Below, piece after piece: positions 32,829 through 45,549 of a DNA stretch of 64,000 nucleotides (position 1 is its first letter; each line of letters starts with the position of its first letter). The DNA is taken from positions 1,172,794 through 1,236,793 of the forward strand of contig NZ_FNHB01000001.1 in NCBI RefSeq assembly GCF_900104455.1, read 5' to 3'. Source of the stretch: Dendrosporobacter quercicolus. Lineage in GTDB: Bacteria; Bacillota; Negativicutes; DSM-1736; Dendrosporobacteraceae. A program made the translations under genes and the position numbers. The notes beneath the pieces were generated by a model. The model saw nothing but the letters and a program-made list of their open reading frames with translations. It searched no databases and was not told the DNA's origin.

Positions 32829-34211
32829 CTATATTGTGGTGTCTTTCCTTTGCAGGAGTGTGACTGTCTCCACGTGATACGTATGAGGAAACATATCGAC
32901 CGGCTGAATCTCCCGGACTTCATAATCATACTCGGTCAGCACGGCCAGGTCACGGGCTAAGGAAGCCGGATTACAGGATACGTACACAATCCTCTGGGGT
33001 TGCATATGAGCAAAAGCTTCCAGCACCGGCCTGTCACAGCCGGCCCGGGGCGGGTCAACGACAATGACGTCGGGACGGACTCCCTGGGTATACAGTTCCG
33101 GCATTACGGCGACAGCGTCGCCAACGATAAACTCCGCGTTGTCAATGCCATTCAGCTCGGCATTACGCCAGGCATCCCGGATGGCAGGCTCGACGATTTC
33201 GATGCCAATCACCCGGCGGGCCTGCCTGGCCAGGAACAGGCTGATGGTGCCTGTTCCGCAATAGGCGTCAATCACTGTCTCCCGTCCGGTTAAAGCGGCA
33301 TATTCAACTGCTGTATTGTATAAAATTTCAGCCTGCGCGGTGTTCACTTGAAAAAAGGAACGGGCCGAAATGTGAAAGGTAAACGGCCCCAACTTATCCG
33401 TAATGGTATCCTGCCCCCATAAGGTTACTGTTTTGCTGCCCATAATTACATTTGTCTTTTTGCTGTTGACATTTTGCACAATGCTGACCAAACCGGGGAT
33501 ATTATCCCTCAGTCCGGCAACCAGCGCATTCTTATTAGGCAGGGTATCGCAGGCGGTTACCAGTACCACCATCACTTCACCGCTGACCGCGCCGACCCGG
33601 CCCAATACGTGACGAACAGCGCCGGCGCCAGTCTTTTCATCATAAATGCTAATCTCCAGCTCACCAAGCAGCCGCCGGACCTGACGGGCAATCAGGTTGT
33701 TGGACTGATGCTGAATCAGGCAGTGCTCAGTATTGACAATGGCATGCGTCCCCTGAGCAAAACAGCCAATGACAATTTCCTGCTGATCCATTCCCACCGG
33801 GAACTGCATCTTATTGCGATAATACCAGGGATTGGCCGCGCCCAGCGTCGGTTTTACCGTCACACCGGCGATCTTGCCGATTCTGGTCACAGCGTCAACC
33901 ACCAGTTGCCGCTTGGCCGACAGCTGCGCCGGATAATCCAGATGCTGCAGCTGACAGCCGCCGCATTGCCGGTAAAGCCCGCAGTGCGGCTGAACACGCT
34001 CGGCCGCACTGTGCTTAACTGCAATTAATTGCCCTTTGGCATAGCTCTTTTTACATTCAATAATCTTAACCTTTACCTCTTCTCCCGGCAGCGCGCCGGG
34101 TACAAATACGGTAAAATCCCGGTAACGCCCTACCCCTTCGCCGCTATGGCCCAGGCTGACAATATTCAAACAATACGTTTGACCTTTTATTACTGGAATC
34201 TCTCGGGTCAC
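32829..34211 (-). CDS. rlmD: 23S rRNA (uracil-C5)-methyltransferase, RlmD/RumA family
   Basis: A 460-aa RNA m5U methyltransferase. It has an N-terminal TRAM domain (about residues 5-65) and cysteines for a [4Fe-4S] cluster (CGLYRQCGGCQLQH near residue 80). The SAM-binding motif VIDAYCGTGTISLFLA lies near 315, DVIVVDPPRAGCDRPV near 380, and the catalytic Cys in YVSCNPASLARDL near 410. Firmicutes often have several paralogues (RlmCD), so the exact uridine target is uncertain. It is 18 bp downstream of the Lon-like protease gene. Confidence 0.92.
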   Translation of the reverse strand: MTREIPVIKGQTYCLNIVSLGHSGEGVGRYRDFTVFVPGALPGEEVKVKIIECKKSYAKGQLIAVKHSAAERVQPHCGLYRQCGGCQLQHLDYPAQLSAKRQLVVDAVTRIGKIAGVTVKPTLGAANPWYYRNKMQFPVGMDQQEIVIGCFAQGTHAIVNTEHCLIQHQSNNLIARQVRRLLGELEISIYDEKTGAGAVRHVLGRVGAVSGEVMVVLVTACDTLPNKNALVAGLRDNIPGLVSIVQNVNSKKTNVIMGSKTVTLWGQDTITDKLGPFTFHISARSFFQVNTAQAEILYNTAVEYAALTGRETVIDAYCGTGTISLFLARQARRVIGIEIVEPAIRDAWRNAELNGIDNAEFIVGDAVAVMPELYTQGVRPDVIVVDPPRAGCDRPVLEAFAHMQPQRIVYVSCNPASLARDLAVLTEYDYEVREIQPVDMFPHTYHVETVTLLQRKDTTI

Positions 34212-34229
34212 TCAGTTTGCACCTTTCTC

Positions 34230-36671
34230 TCATTCGAATTGGAAGTCAGGCTTGCCTTTGCTCTCGGCTTCGGCGCTTTTGCCCAGCTTCAATAGTGTAT
34301 CGGTATATTCGACCAGTTTTTGATTGACCAGGCAATGGACCGTCCCTTCCGGATAGCTGCCGTCATCCTTAAGTGTTCCGGCTGCAACGCCGGTGAGGAT
34401 CTCAATGCCGTCATCAATGGTTTTCACCGGATAAATATGAAACTTACCGGAACGCACCGCCTCAATTACTTCGTCAGTTAAAGTAAGCTCGTCAACATTC
34501 TGATGCGGAATCATTACCCCCTGCTGTCCGGTTAAGCCCTTGGCCTTGCAGACTGCAAAAAACCCTTCGATTTTTTGGGTTGCACCGCCAATTGGCTGAA
34601 TTTCGCCCTTTTGGTTCACGGATCCGGTAACGGCAATGTATTGTTTCAGCGGCAAACCGGCCAGACTGGATAAAATAGCGTACAGTTCGGTGCTGGAAGC
34701 GCTGTCGCCGTCCACACCGTCATACAGTTGTTCAAAGGTCAGACTGGCGGTCAGCGTTAAAGGCCGTTGCTGCGCGTATTTCTGACCCAGATAACCGCTC
34801 AAAATCAAAACCCCTTTGGTATGACTGGTACCACTCATTTTTGTTTCCCGCTCAATATTGACAATACCGCTTTTGCCCAGATAAGTATTGGCGGTAATCC
34901 GGGAAGGCTTGCCAAACATATACTCCCCGACCGCCATTACCGCCAGTCCGTTAACCTGGCCGACTTTGGTATTTTCGGTATCAATCAGGAATTTCCCTTC
35001 TATAAACATTTCCTGCAGCCGCTCCTCGTATTTGTTGGAGCGGTTGCGTTTTTCCTCAATCGCTTTTACTATATGCCGGGCGTTGATCAGTGAGCTGCCT
35101 TCAGTCGTAGCCCAGGCATCGGCTTCACACAATAACTCGACAATTTCGTTAAACCGGGTAGTCAGTTTCTTTTGGCTGCCGGCCAGCCGGCTGGAATATT
35201 CAACAACCTTGGCAACGGCCGGCTGATCAAAATGCTTAAGCTGTTCGCGGTTGACCGTCGAACTGATAAAAGCCGCCAGTTTGGCAATGTTTTCGGCAGT
35301 ATTGTCCATTTGAACGTCAAAGTCGGCATGAATCTTGAATAATTTCCGGAAATCCTCATCATGATTAAACATGAGATAATAAAGCGTTGGATTGCCAATC
35401 AGAATTACTTTGACATTGAGCGGTATTGGCTGCGGCTTAAGCGAGGCCATGGCCAGCATACCGAATTGCTCGCCTAAATTCTCAATGAACAGCTCCCTGG
35501 TCTTCAGCACCCGCTTTAGCGCTTCCCACGCGCCCATATTGGTCAGCACATCACGGGCGTTGAGAATTAAATACCCGCCGTTGGCCTTATGCAAAGCGCC
35601 GGGCTTAATCATGGTATAGTCGGTTCCGACCACACCCATCCGGTTTTCATATTCCACCCGCCCCAGCAAATTATAGTAGGTCGGATTGATTTCGGCAATG
35701 ACCGGCGCACCCTCGCAATCCCGGTTATCCACCAATAAATTGATTGTGTATTTGTTTTTAATGGTATCCTGAACGTTGCGCTTAAATAACATCAGCGGAT
35801 TGTTTTCCTCATCAAGCTGGGACGGCTTAAAATCATTGATATTTTTCACAACATCCTGCTTGACCGCCTCAAAATGTTCTACAATATCCTGATAACCGGC
35901 ATACTTTTCTTTCAGTTCATCAATAAAATGGCCGACGGCAAACAAGCCGATTTTCCGGTCAAGCTCTTTTACCTGTTCCCGCACTTCCCGCTCCAGATGC
36001 TGCATACGCCGTAATATCTCGGTTGATTTTTCATGAACAGCCCGCAGCTTCTGTTCAAGTTCCTCCCGCTGCTCTTTGGGCATGCCCTGATATCCTTCCG
36101 GCGTTAAAGGCTTGCCGTCATTTACCGGAATGCCGGCAAAGCCGGTCGAAGACCATTGCGGCAGAATTCCCTGTTCCTCGGCATATTGATTAAACGATTC
36201 CAGCATTAAAGAACGCTTATCCTGAAAGCTTTTGACCAGTCTTGTTTTCGCCTGTTCATAATCGTCGCTGCTAAATACTTTGGGAATATCGCTTTTTAAG
36301 GTTTCCACCAGTTCCTGCAGGTCCTGCCGCAGTAAACTGCCGACTCCGGCCGGCAGAATCAGGGCAATCGGCTGGCTGGGATTATCAAAGTTATTGACAT
36401 AACACCAATCGTTAGGAACACTTTCCTGTTTGGCCACTTTACTGACCGCGGCCCGGGCATAGGTGATTTTTCCGGTGCCGACCAAACCGGATACAAAAAT
36501 ATTATAGCCCTGGTTTTTGGCAAATAAGCCAAATTCCACTGCTTTTACCGCCCGCTCCTGGCCAATCATGCCTTCCAGCGGCGCGACATCGGCTGTACTC
36601 GCAAAGTTCAGCAAACCTTCATCACAGTTAAAGCGTAACTTATCTACGGGAAGTTCCTGCCAATTGGTCAT
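34230..36671 (-). CDS. Lon-related ATP-dependent protease (COG1067 type)
   Basis: An 813-aa protein with an N-terminal AAA-like region and a C-terminal Lon (S16) protease domain. The Walker A region reads IFVSGLVGTGKIT near residue 60, so Ile follows the Lys where Ser or Thr is usual. A central helical insertion with coiled-coil character spans about residues 150-290, and GGYLILNARDVL near 370 is a Walker B-like element. The protease site has DGDSASSTELYAILSSLAGL near 675 (catalytic Ser) and QPIGGATQKIEGFFAVCKAK near 715 (catalytic Lys). It degrades or processes cytoplasmic proteins; substrates are unknown. Confidence 0.9.
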   Translation of the reverse strand: MTNWQELPVDKLRFNCDEGLLNFASTADVAPLEGMIGQERAVKAVEFGLFAKNQGYNIFVSGLVGTGKITYARAAVSKVAKQESVPNDWCYVNNFDNPSQPIALILPAGVGSLLRQDLQELVETLKSDIPKVFSSDDYEQAKTRLVKSFQDKRSLMLESFNQYAEEQGILPQWSSTGFAGIPVNDGKPLTPEGYQGMPKEQREELEQKLRAVHEKSTEILRRMQHLEREVREQVKELDRKIGLFAVGHFIDELKEKYAGYQDIVEHFEAVKQDVVKNINDFKPSQLDEENNPLMLFKRNVQDTIKNKYTINLLVDNRDCEGAPVIAEINPTYYNLLGRVEYENRMGVVGTDYTMIKPGALHKANGGYLILNARDVLTNMGAWEALKRVLKTRELFIENLGEQFGMLAMASLKPQPIPLNVKVILIGNPTLYYLMFNHDEDFRKLFKIHADFDVQMDNTAENIAKLAAFISSTVNREQLKHFDQPAVAKVVEYSSRLAGSQKKLTTRFNEIVELLCEADAWATTEGSSLINARHIVKAIEEKRNRSNKYEERLQEMFIEGKFLIDTENTKVGQVNGLAVMAVGEYMFGKPSRITANTYLGKSGIVNIERETKMSGTSHTKGVLILSGYLGQKYAQQRPLTLTASLTFEQLYDGVDGDSASSTELYAILSSLAGLPLKQYIAVTGSVNQKGEIQPIGGATQKIEGFFAVCKAKGLTGQQGVMIPHQNVDELTLTDEVIEAVRSGKFHIYPVKTIDDGIEILTGVAAGTLKDDGSYPEGTVHCLVNQKLVEYTDTLLKLGKSAEAESKGKPDFQFE

Positions 36672-36748
36672 GAAATCAAACCCCTTTTCATTGATTTAAC
36701 CGTGGTAAAATTCCCCATACTGTTTCGACTGCAGCAAGCATAACTCCT

Positions 36749-37003
36749 CTATTCCCGCCCATCGCTCCAGTCAATCATTTGTCCGCCGCACTTGGTGCAG
36801 GTGTCAAAAAACTGCTGAGGATTGGCCGCTGCCTGCCGCCGCATGTTTTTACTGACGCCCCAGCTATTCATACTGACCATCTGACTCTGCTGATCAAACT
36901 GGCCGATAATGCCTGATAACGGGCCATTGGCCGTGGGCACGGCCGGCGGCGCGGCGCTTGAGCCAAAACTGTAAGAATTGCCGCAGTTTTTGCATTTAGG
37001 CAT
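36749..37003 (-). CDS. Small double zinc-ribbon-like protein
   Basis: An 84-aa protein with two CxxC pairs, CKNCG at the N-terminus and CTKCGG near residue 70, separated by a Ser/Ala/Pro-rich linker. They could jointly bind one zinc ion. I start it at MPKCKN (37003), which follows AAGGAGTTGAAGGAC; the open frame upstream overlaps the protease gene next door and is not conserved-looking. Function unknown. Confidence 0.55.
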   Translation of the reverse strand: MPKCKNCGNSYSFGSSAAPPAVPTANGPLSGIIGQFDQQSQMVSMNSWGVSKNMRRQAAANPQQFFDTCTKCGGQMIDWSDGRE

Positions 37004-37022
37004 GTCCTTCAACTCCTTCTGG

Positions 37023-37703
37023 TTATAGTAAGGGAATACCGAAGAAAACCAGCAGCACTTTCGTTGAATTGATGAAAGAATGGGCCACAATGGCGCTAAG
37101 CAGTGAACCTGTCCAATAATACAGCAGGGTCAGCCCGACGCCGACGACAATGATCTCCGCCAGCCAATAAGCGTTAAAATGCATCAGCGCAAAGATAGCC
37201 GAACTGAGCAGCGCCCCGACCGCCAATCCCCACCGCTCCTTTAACGGTAAAAAAGTAAAAAACCGGTATAAGACTTCCTCAGCTACCGGTGCGGCCACCC
37301 CGGCCAGGAATAAGGGAACCGCCAGTTGTCCAACCGATACTGCACTTTCCGCCTGCTGGACCAGCGGGTGATTGCTGGGGGTCAGCAGCAAGACAGTGGT
37401 ATACAGGCGTTCGCTGTAAATACTAACCCCAAACAGCAGGCAGCCGGCCACAATCCCTTGCGCGGTATTTTTCCTCCAGTTTTTAATGGAAAACCCCAAT
37501 TCGCCGAAATCGGGCCGGTATTTACTGACCGTGATCCAGACCAGCGCGATCATCAGCAGCCGGTCCGTCAGTTCAATGACCAAGGAACTGGCGCTAAACA
37601 ACTGCGGATAAATAAACCTCACCAGCAAAATACCCAAAACCAGCCGCAAAACATATACCGACACCACTTCTTTAAGCTTCCACGGTACTTTATCCGGCAA
37701 CAT
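37023..37703 (-). CDS. CPBP-family intramembrane metalloprotease
   Basis: A 226-aa membrane protein with about seven hydrophobic segments and the CPBP (Abi/CAAX-like) motifs: AEEVLYRFFTF near residue 142, FALMHFNAYW near 172, and a late His in AIVAHSFINS. Family members cleave or modify membrane peptides; bacterial roles include bacteriocin self-immunity. I start it at MLPDKV (37703), preceded by AGAGGTG; a start 60 bases upstream would lie inside the gatB terminator. It is 19 bp upstream of the zinc-ribbon gene. Confidence 0.85.
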   Translation of the reverse strand: MLPDKVPWKLKEVVSVYVLRLVLGILLVRFIYPQLFSASSLVIELTDRLLMIALVWITVSKYRPDFGELGFSIKNWRKNTAQGIVAGCLLFGVSIYSERLYTTVLLLTPSNHPLVQQAESAVSVGQLAVPLFLAGVAAPVAEEVLYRFFTFLPLKERWGLAVGALLSSAIFALMHFNAYWLAEIIVVGVGLTLLYYWTGSLLSAIVAHSFINSTKVLLVFFGIPLL

Positions 37704-37762
37704 AAAAAAACACCTCTTTTTAGGCGTATCAATAGAATTATGTGCCTGATGCTGTTCTTTCA

Positions 37763-37796
37763 TACAAAAAACAGGATGCGAATCTTTCGCATCCTG
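37763..37796 (-). terminator. Rho-independent terminator after gatB
   Basis: On the minus strand, CAGGATGCGAA-AGA-TTCGCATCCTG is followed by TTTTTTG: a perfect 11-bp stem 20 bp past the gatB stop codon. It ends the gatCAB transcript. Confidence 0.9.
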
Positions 37797-37816
37797 CCGG
37801 TAATTAAAGGCAGCTT

Positions 37817-39253
37817 TTAAAGCAGTTTTTGTTTTAACAGCTTATTTACCATATCCGGATTGGCCCGGCCCTTGGTTTGTTTCATAATTTGACCGACCAA
37901 AAATCCTAATGCCCGGTCTTTTCCGGCTTTAAAATCAGCCACCGACTGGGGATTGGCGGCAATGACCGTATCGACAATAGCCTCAATCTCACCGCTGTCG
38001 GTGATTTGCACCAGGCCTTTTTCTTTTACAATGACCGCTGCCGCTTTATCGCTTGACCACATTTCCTCAAAAACCGTTTTGGCAATCTTACTGGAAATGG
38101 TGCCTTTCTCAATCAGCTCAATCAAGCCGGCTAAGCGTTCCGGGCCAACCGGGCATTCCGTGATGCTTAAGCACGCCGAATTGAGAAACTTGGCTACTTC
38201 GCCCATCAGCCAGTTGGCTGCCGCTTTGGGGTCAGCCTTGGCTGCGACGATTTGATCATAATAATCGGCAAGCAACCGGCTGGCGGTAATCACCCCGGCA
38301 TCATACCCCGACAAACCATAATCCTTCATCAGCCGCTGTTTGCGGGCATCCGGCAATTCCGGCAGGCTGGCCCGGATGGCTTCAACCTGCGCCGGGTCAA
38401 CCACGATCGGCACCAGATCAGGCTCGGGGAAATACCGGTAGTCATGGGCCTGTTCCTTGCTGCGCATCGAAACGGTAATGCCTTTGCTGTCGTCCCACGA
38501 CCGGGTTTCCTGAACAATCCGACCGCCGTCCTCCAGCACCTCGGCCTGCCGCTCAACCTCGTATTCCAAACCCTTCTGCACCATTTTAAACGAATTCATG
38601 TTTTTAATTTCGGTTTTGGTGCCAAATTTAGCCTCACCCCGCGGCCGGAGTGAAATGTTGGCGTCGCAACGCAGGCTGCCTTCTTCCATTTTGCAGTCGG
38701 ACACATCAATGTATTCCAGAATGGACTTGATTTTTTCCACATAGGCCTTGGCTTCCTCCGGCGAGCGCAAGTCCGGCTCGGACACAATTTCAATCAGCGG
38801 CACTCCGGTCCGGTTATAGTCCACCAGGGCATAATCCGAGCTGGCAATGGTGCCCGAATGCACCAGTTTGCCGGCGTCTTCCTCCATATGAACCCTGGTA
38901 ATGCCAATCCGCTTGGTCTGGCCATTGACGTCAATATCAAGATAACCATTCACCGCAATCGGCAGGTCATACTGTGAGGTCTGAAAATTTTTCGGCAGGT
39001 CGGGATAATAGTAATTTTTCCGGTCAAATTTGCTGAATGGTAAAATCGAACAATTGAGCGCCAGCCCTGCTTTGATGGCAAACTCCACCACCCGTTCGTT
39101 GATGACCGGCAATACGCCCGGCAGCCCTAGGCAAACCGGACAGACATTGGTATTCTGAGCTGAGCCGAACTGCGTGCTGCAGCCGCAAAAGATCTTGGAA
39201 TTGGTCTTTAATTCACTATGTACTTCAATCCCGATGACAATTTCATAATCCAT
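37817..39253 (-). CDS. gatB: Asp/Glu-tRNA(Asn/Gln) amidotransferase subunit B
   Basis: A 478-aa subunit that binds and phosphorylates the misacylated tRNA so that GatA-derived ammonia can convert Glu-tRNA(Gln) or Asp-tRNA(Asn). It starts with [20 protein letters not shown], has the zinc ligands CGC and CPVCLGLPG in the cradle domain, the signature [20 protein letters not shown] near residue 145, and the C-terminal YqeY-like tail. It starts right after the gatA stop codon. Length and order (C-A-B) are standard. Confidence 0.97.
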   Translation of the reverse strand: MDYEIVIGIEVHSELKTNSKIFCGCSTQFGSAQNTNVCPVCLGLPGVLPVINERVVEFAIKAGLALNCSILPFSKFDRKNYYYPDLPKNFQTSQYDLPIAVNGYLDIDVNGQTKRIGITRVHMEEDAGKLVHSGTIASSDYALVDYNRTGVPLIEIVSEPDLRSPEEAKAYVEKIKSILEYIDVSDCKMEEGSLRCDANISLRPRGEAKFGTKTEIKNMNSFKMVQKGLEYEVERQAEVLEDGGRIVQETRSWDDSKGITVSMRSKEQAHDYRYFPEPDLVPIVVDPAQVEAIRASLPELPDARKQRLMKDYGLSGYDAGVITASRLLADYYDQIVAAKADPKAAANWLMGEVAKFLNSACLSITECPVGPERLAGLIELIEKGTISSKIAKTVFEEMWSSDKAAAVIVKEKGLVQITDSGEIEAIVDTVIAANPQSVADFKAGKDRALGFLVGQIMKQTKGRANPDMVNKLLKQKLL

Positions 39254-40720
39254 TTATTTAACCTCCCCGAGCGGCGCAAAACGCTTGTGGTAGTCATTGT
39301 TTTGTTCAAAGGTATAGGCGGTGCGGATAATGGTCTCTTCCGCCAGCGGTTTGCCGATAATCTGCAGGCCGATCGGCAGGATTCCGGAAAAACCACAGGG
39401 AATGGAAATAGCCGGTACACCGGCCAGGTTAACTGGAATGGTGCAGACATCCTGCAAATACATCGACAAGGGATCGTCGGCTTTTTCGCCAAATTTAAAC
39501 GCCGTGGTGGGCGCGGTCGGGGTAATCAGTACATCCACTTTTTCAAAAGCGCGGTCAAAATCCTGCTTGACCAGGGTACGTATTTTCAGCGCCTTCAGAT
39601 AGTAAGCGTCATAATAGCCTGAACTTAACGCATAGGTGCCCAGCATAATCCGGCGTTTAACCTCAGGGCCAAAGGCCTCGCTCCTGGTTTTCCTGTACAT
39701 GTCGATAATATCGCTGCCGCCGGCGGCCCGGTGCCCAAAGCCCACGCCGTCATAGCGGGCCAGATTTGAGCTGGCCTCAGCCGGAGCTATCAGGTAGTAA
39801 GCCGAAAGGGCATACTGGGTATGGGGCATGGAAATTTCGGTAAGCTCAGCGCCTAGCGCCACGAGTTGGTCAATGGCCCGGCGAATGGATTTTTCCACTT
39901 CAGGATCCATGCCTGGCACAAAATATTCGCGGGGCAAGCCAATTTTCAAACCCTTAATGCCCGGTACCAGAGCCTTGGTAAAATCAGGCGCTGCCGCGTT
40001 GATGGAGGTTGAATCCTTGGCGTCATAGCCGGCAATGGCATTCATGACATAAGCGCAGTCGGTCACATCACGGGAGATTGGCCCGATTTGATCCAGGGAT
40101 GAAGCAAAAGCCACCAGGCCATAGCGGGAAACGCGGCCATAGGTCGGTTTCAGGCCAACCTGACCGCAATAGGCGGCCGGCTGACGGATCGAGCCGCCGG
40201 TATCGGAGCCCAGCGCCCAGATCGCTTCACCGGCGGCAACCGCAGCGGCCGAACCGCCGCTTGAACCTCCGGGAACCGCCGTTAAATCCCAGGGATTGCG
40301 GGTTGACTGGAAAGCGGAATTCTCGGTCGAACCGCCCATGGCAAATTCATCAAGATTGGCTTTACCGACAATCACCGCATCTTCACCTAATTTTTCCATG
40401 ACTGTGGCATTATAAGGCGGCGTAAAGCCGGCCAGTATCTTCGAGGCGCAGGTGGTTTTCACCCCTGACGTACAAATATTATCCTTAATCGCGCCGGGAA
40501 TACCGGCTAATGGCGATACCGGCTCGCCGCGCTGGATTTTTGCGTCAACTGCTTTGGCGCGCTGGAGTGCAGTGTCCTGCATTTTTGTAATATAGGCCTG
40601 AACATCGCCTTCAACCGCATTCATCCGTTCCAGGACTGAACTGGTGATTTCAGCAGCCGAAACTTCTTTGGCCTGCAGCAAGCAATGCAATTGATGGACC
40701 GTTTGTTTAAACAACTCCAT
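39254..40720 (-). CDS. gatA: Asp/Glu-tRNA(Asn/Gln) amidotransferase subunit A
   Basis: A 488-aa amidase that releases ammonia from glutamine for GatB. The amidase signature is complete: [20 protein letters not shown] (catalytic Lys) near residue 75, then [20 protein letters not shown] and [16 protein letters not shown] with the cis-Ser and nucleophile Ser near 150-175. It is 11 bp downstream of gatC and abuts gatB, forming one operon. Confidence 0.97.
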   Translation of the reverse strand: MELFKQTVHQLHCLLQAKEVSAAEITSSVLERMNAVEGDVQAYITKMQDTALQRAKAVDAKIQRGEPVSPLAGIPGAIKDNICTSGVKTTCASKILAGFTPPYNATVMEKLGEDAVIVGKANLDEFAMGGSTENSAFQSTRNPWDLTAVPGGSSGGSAAAVAAGEAIWALGSDTGGSIRQPAAYCGQVGLKPTYGRVSRYGLVAFASSLDQIGPISRDVTDCAYVMNAIAGYDAKDSTSINAAAPDFTKALVPGIKGLKIGLPREYFVPGMDPEVEKSIRRAIDQLVALGAELTEISMPHTQYALSAYYLIAPAEASSNLARYDGVGFGHRAAGGSDIIDMYRKTRSEAFGPEVKRRIMLGTYALSSGYYDAYYLKALKIRTLVKQDFDRAFEKVDVLITPTAPTTAFKFGEKADDPLSMYLQDVCTIPVNLAGVPAISIPCGFSGILPIGLQIIGKPLAEETIIRTAYTFEQNNDYHKRFAPLGEVK

Positions 40721-40731
40721 AGTTTTTCCTC

Positions 40732-41022
40732 CTAGCCTTCCATAATCTTAGGCACTTTAAAATAGCCGTTTTCCTGCGAGGGCGCATTCGTCAGCGCCAG
40801 TTCACGCGCCAGGGACGGTTTTACTTCATCAGGCCGCAGGACATTTCTAAGCGGCAATACATGAGCGGTCGGTTCAACTCCTTCAACATTGACCTGCGTT
40901 AAAACATCCGCATAGTCTAGAAAGGCGTTGAGCTGCTCAGTAGACTTTACCAGCTCGGCTTCCGAAAACTCCAGCCGTGACAGTAAAGCAACATTTTCTA
41001 CATCTTTACGGGTTATTTTCAT
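40732..41022 (-). CDS. gatC: Asp/Glu-tRNA(Asn/Gln) amidotransferase subunit C
   Basis: A 96-aa stabilising subunit of Gat[23 protein letters not shown] at the start, [11 protein letters not shown], and the [13 protein letters not shown] segment that wraps around GatA. The ATG at 41022 follows TGGTGA and fits the family; an ATG 15 bases earlier is possible. First gene of the gatCAB operon. Confidence 0.93.
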   Translation of the reverse strand: MKITRKDVENVALLSRLEFSEAELVKSTEQLNAFLDYADVLTQVNVEGVEPTAHVLPLRNVLRPDEVKPSLARELALTNAPSQENGYFKVPKIMEG

Positions 41023-41137
41023 GATTTCACCATCCATACGATAATCATTTGCCTATCGTCATAGGCCTGTAGTCTATTCTTGCAATTCCCATATAAATCA
41101 TATTATACCACGCTTGTCCAGTCCTGAAACCGGTAAT

Positions 41138-43189
<2,052 letters not shown>

Positions 43190-43195
43190 TTAAGC

Positions 43196-45421
43196 TTATA
43201 CTTCAACTTTGGCGATTGGGGCATATTTAAGCATCAGCTCTTTAATTCCCTGACCGGGAAAGGCGACTTTCAGCGCCTGATCCTCGCCCTGGCCCCGCAC
43301 ATCAACCACTGTACCAACGCCCCATTTGCTGTGCTGGGCTTTATCGCCAACCTTCCAGGCGACAGGCTGCCCGGTCGGACGCACCGCCGCTCTTGCCGCC
43401 GGAGCAGCCGGGCCGGCCGCCGCCGGCATTTGCCGCCCAGCCCCTGTCCCGCCGCCAAACCCGGAACTCCAGGCAGCCGGACGGCTGGGCCGCATTTCCA
43501 CCCGTTCCAGAACGGACGGCGGAATTTCGCTTAAAAACCGCGATGCCGGATACATGATGGTCTTGCCGTAAATGGTTCTCATCCGGGCATTGGTGAGATA
43601 TAATTTTCGCCGGGCCCTGGTAATGCCCACATAACATATTCTGCGTTCTTCTTCAATTTCGCATTCATTCATCAGTGTCCGGGCGTGCGGAAACAGCCCT
43701 TCTTCCAGCCCAGCCATAAAAGCCACCGGAAACTCCAGTCCTTTGGCCGAATGCAGCGTCATCAATGTCACCTTTTCGCCATTGGTCTCAGCGGTATCAA
43801 GATCGGAAACCAACGCCACATGGCTTAAAAAATTCTCCAGATTATGTTCCAGTTCCCCATTGGCAAATTCTTTGGCCACGCTTAATAATTCCCGCAAGTT
43901 TTCAATCCGTACCTCACTCTGCGGGGTTTGTTCCTTTTCCAGTTCGGCCAGATAACCCGAAGCGGTCATTACTTTGTCGATCAGGTCGGCGACCGCCAGC
44001 GAATTCTGCTCGCTCATCAGCGTAAAAATGAACTCCGCCAGGTCTTCCAGCGGCCGTTTGGCCCGGGCCGTCAACCCGGGCACCAGCTCCGGATTTGACA
44101 CCACGTCAAACAGCGTCAGCCCGTTGCCGCCCGCATAGTCGTTCAGCCGGCCGATGGTGGTATCGCCAATGCCCCGGCGCGGAACATTAATGATGCGCAG
44201 CAGGCTGACGGTATCGGCCGGATTAAAGATGACCCTCAGGTAAGCCAGGATATCCTTAATTTCTTTGCGGTCATAAAATCTCAGTCCGCCCACCATCGTG
44301 TAAGGAATGCCATTTTTCATAAAGGCTTCCTCAATGACCCGGGACTGCACATTGGTACGGTACAGGACGGCCATATCGCCGTAACCGGTATTGTAGACGG
44401 TATTGAGCTTAATGATATTGCTGGCGATATACTGCGCTTCATCACGCTCGTCATTGGCCAGATAATAGCTGATTGGCTCGCCGGCCGTATTCTCCGTCCA
44501 CAGCTCTTTGGGCTTCCGGTCGGCATTATGTTCAATGACGGCATTGGCCGCCGCTAAAATAGTCTTGGTTGAACGGTAGTTTTGCTCCAGCTTAACGACT
44601 TTCGCTTCCGGGTAATCTTTTTCAAAATCCATGATATTGCGGATATCAGCGCCGCGCCAGCCGTAAATACTTTGGTCGGCGTCGCCCACCACACAAAGAT
44701 TCCGGTGCTTCGCCGCCAGCAAATGCGCCAGCAGATACTGGGCATGGTTGGTATCCTGGTATTCATCAATCAGAATATATTTAAATTTATTCTGATACTT
44801 TTCGCACACCTCGGGATTGGTTTCCAGCAGCCGCACGGTATACAGCAGTAAATCATCAAAATCCAGCGCATTATGATTACGCAGTTTAGCCTGATACAGC
44901 TTGTAAATCTCCGCGACCTTCCCGGCAAAAAACGTATCGGCGGTCCGGGCAAATTCCCATTCATCGGTTAAGGCGTTTTTGGCATTGGAAATCATCGACT
45001 GAATGCTGTTGGGCGCAAATTGCTTGTCATCCAGATTCAGCTCTTTCAGGCAGGCTTTGACTACCGCCTGGCAGTCACCGGCATCATAAATGACAAAATT
45101 ACGCTGGTAACCGGGGACAGCGTCGATTTCCAGCCGCAAAAACTTGGCGCAAAAAGCATGGAAGGTACTCAGCCAGATATCCTTGGACCGGAGTCCCACC
45201 ATCCGTTCAACCCGCTCCCGCATTTCAGCCGCAGCCTTGTTGGTAAACGTAATGGCCAATATATTGTACGGCGCTACACCCTGCTCCAGTAAATAGGCAA
45301 TTCGGCAGGTTAATACTTTGGTTTTGCCCGAACCCGCTCCGGCCATAATCAGCAAAGGGCCGTCAATATGCGCCGCAGCTTCAGCCTGCGCCGGATTTAA
45401 TCCGTCAAATATGTTCTGCAT
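43196..45421 (-). CDS. pcrA: ATP-dependent DNA helicase, UvrD/PcrA type
   Basis: A 741-aa superfamily 1 helicase that unwinds DNA 3' to 5' in repair and clears replication obstacles. Motifs in order are LNPAQAEAA (Q motif), IMAGAGSGKT (Walker A, near residue 30), ILIDEYQDTNHAQYLLAHLL (motif II), VVGDADQSIYGWRGADI, LEQNYRST, VTLMTLHSAKGLEFPVAFMA and YVGITRARRKLYL. The C-terminus has an Ala/Gly/Pro-rich linker and a Tudor-like segment (KVGDKAQHSKWGVGTVVDVR). Operon with ligA. Confidence 0.96.
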   Translation of the reverse strand: MQNIFDGLNPAQAEAAAHIDGPLLIMAGAGSGKTKVLTCRIAYLLEQGVAPYNILAITFTNKAAAEMRERVERMVGLRSKDIWLSTFHAFCAKFLRLEIDAVPGYQRNFVIYDAGDCQAVVKACLKELNLDDKQFAPNSIQSMISNAKNALTDEWEFARTADTFFAGKVAEIYKLYQAKLRNHNALDFDDLLLYTVRLLETNPEVCEKYQNKFKYILIDEYQDTNHAQYLLAHLLAAKHRNLCVVGDADQSIYGWRGADIRNIMDFEKDYPEAKVVKLEQNYRSTKTILAAANAVIEHNADRKPKELWTENTAGEPISYYLANDERDEAQYIASNIIKLNTVYNTGYGDMAVLYRTNVQSRVIEEAFMKNGIPYTMVGGLRFYDRKEIKDILAYLRVIFNPADTVSLLRIINVPRRGIGDTTIGRLNDYAGGNGLTLFDVVSNPELVPGLTARAKRPLEDLAEFIFTLMSEQNSLAVADLIDKVMTASGYLAELEKEQTPQSEVRIENLRELLSVAKEFANGELEHNLENFLSHVALVSDLDTAETNGEKVTLMTLHSAKGLEFPVAFMAGLEEGLFPHARTLMNECEIEEERRICYVGITRARRKLYLTNARMRTIYGKTIMYPASRFLSEIPPSVLERVEMRPSRPAAWSSGFGGGTGAGRQMPAAAGPAAPAARAAVRPTGQPVAWKVGDKAQHSKWGVGTVVDVRGQGEDQALKVAFPGQGIKELMLKYAPIAKVEV

Positions 45422-45549
45422 AATGCCTCCGTAAGATATTCATGGAAATTCCATCAATATCGCTGTTTTAAAGTAGTATAACATGTATATTTTCGGCAAC
45501 AAGTACTATTTTCCTTTCCTCCGGCCAGAAAAGCATAAGAGAATACGGG

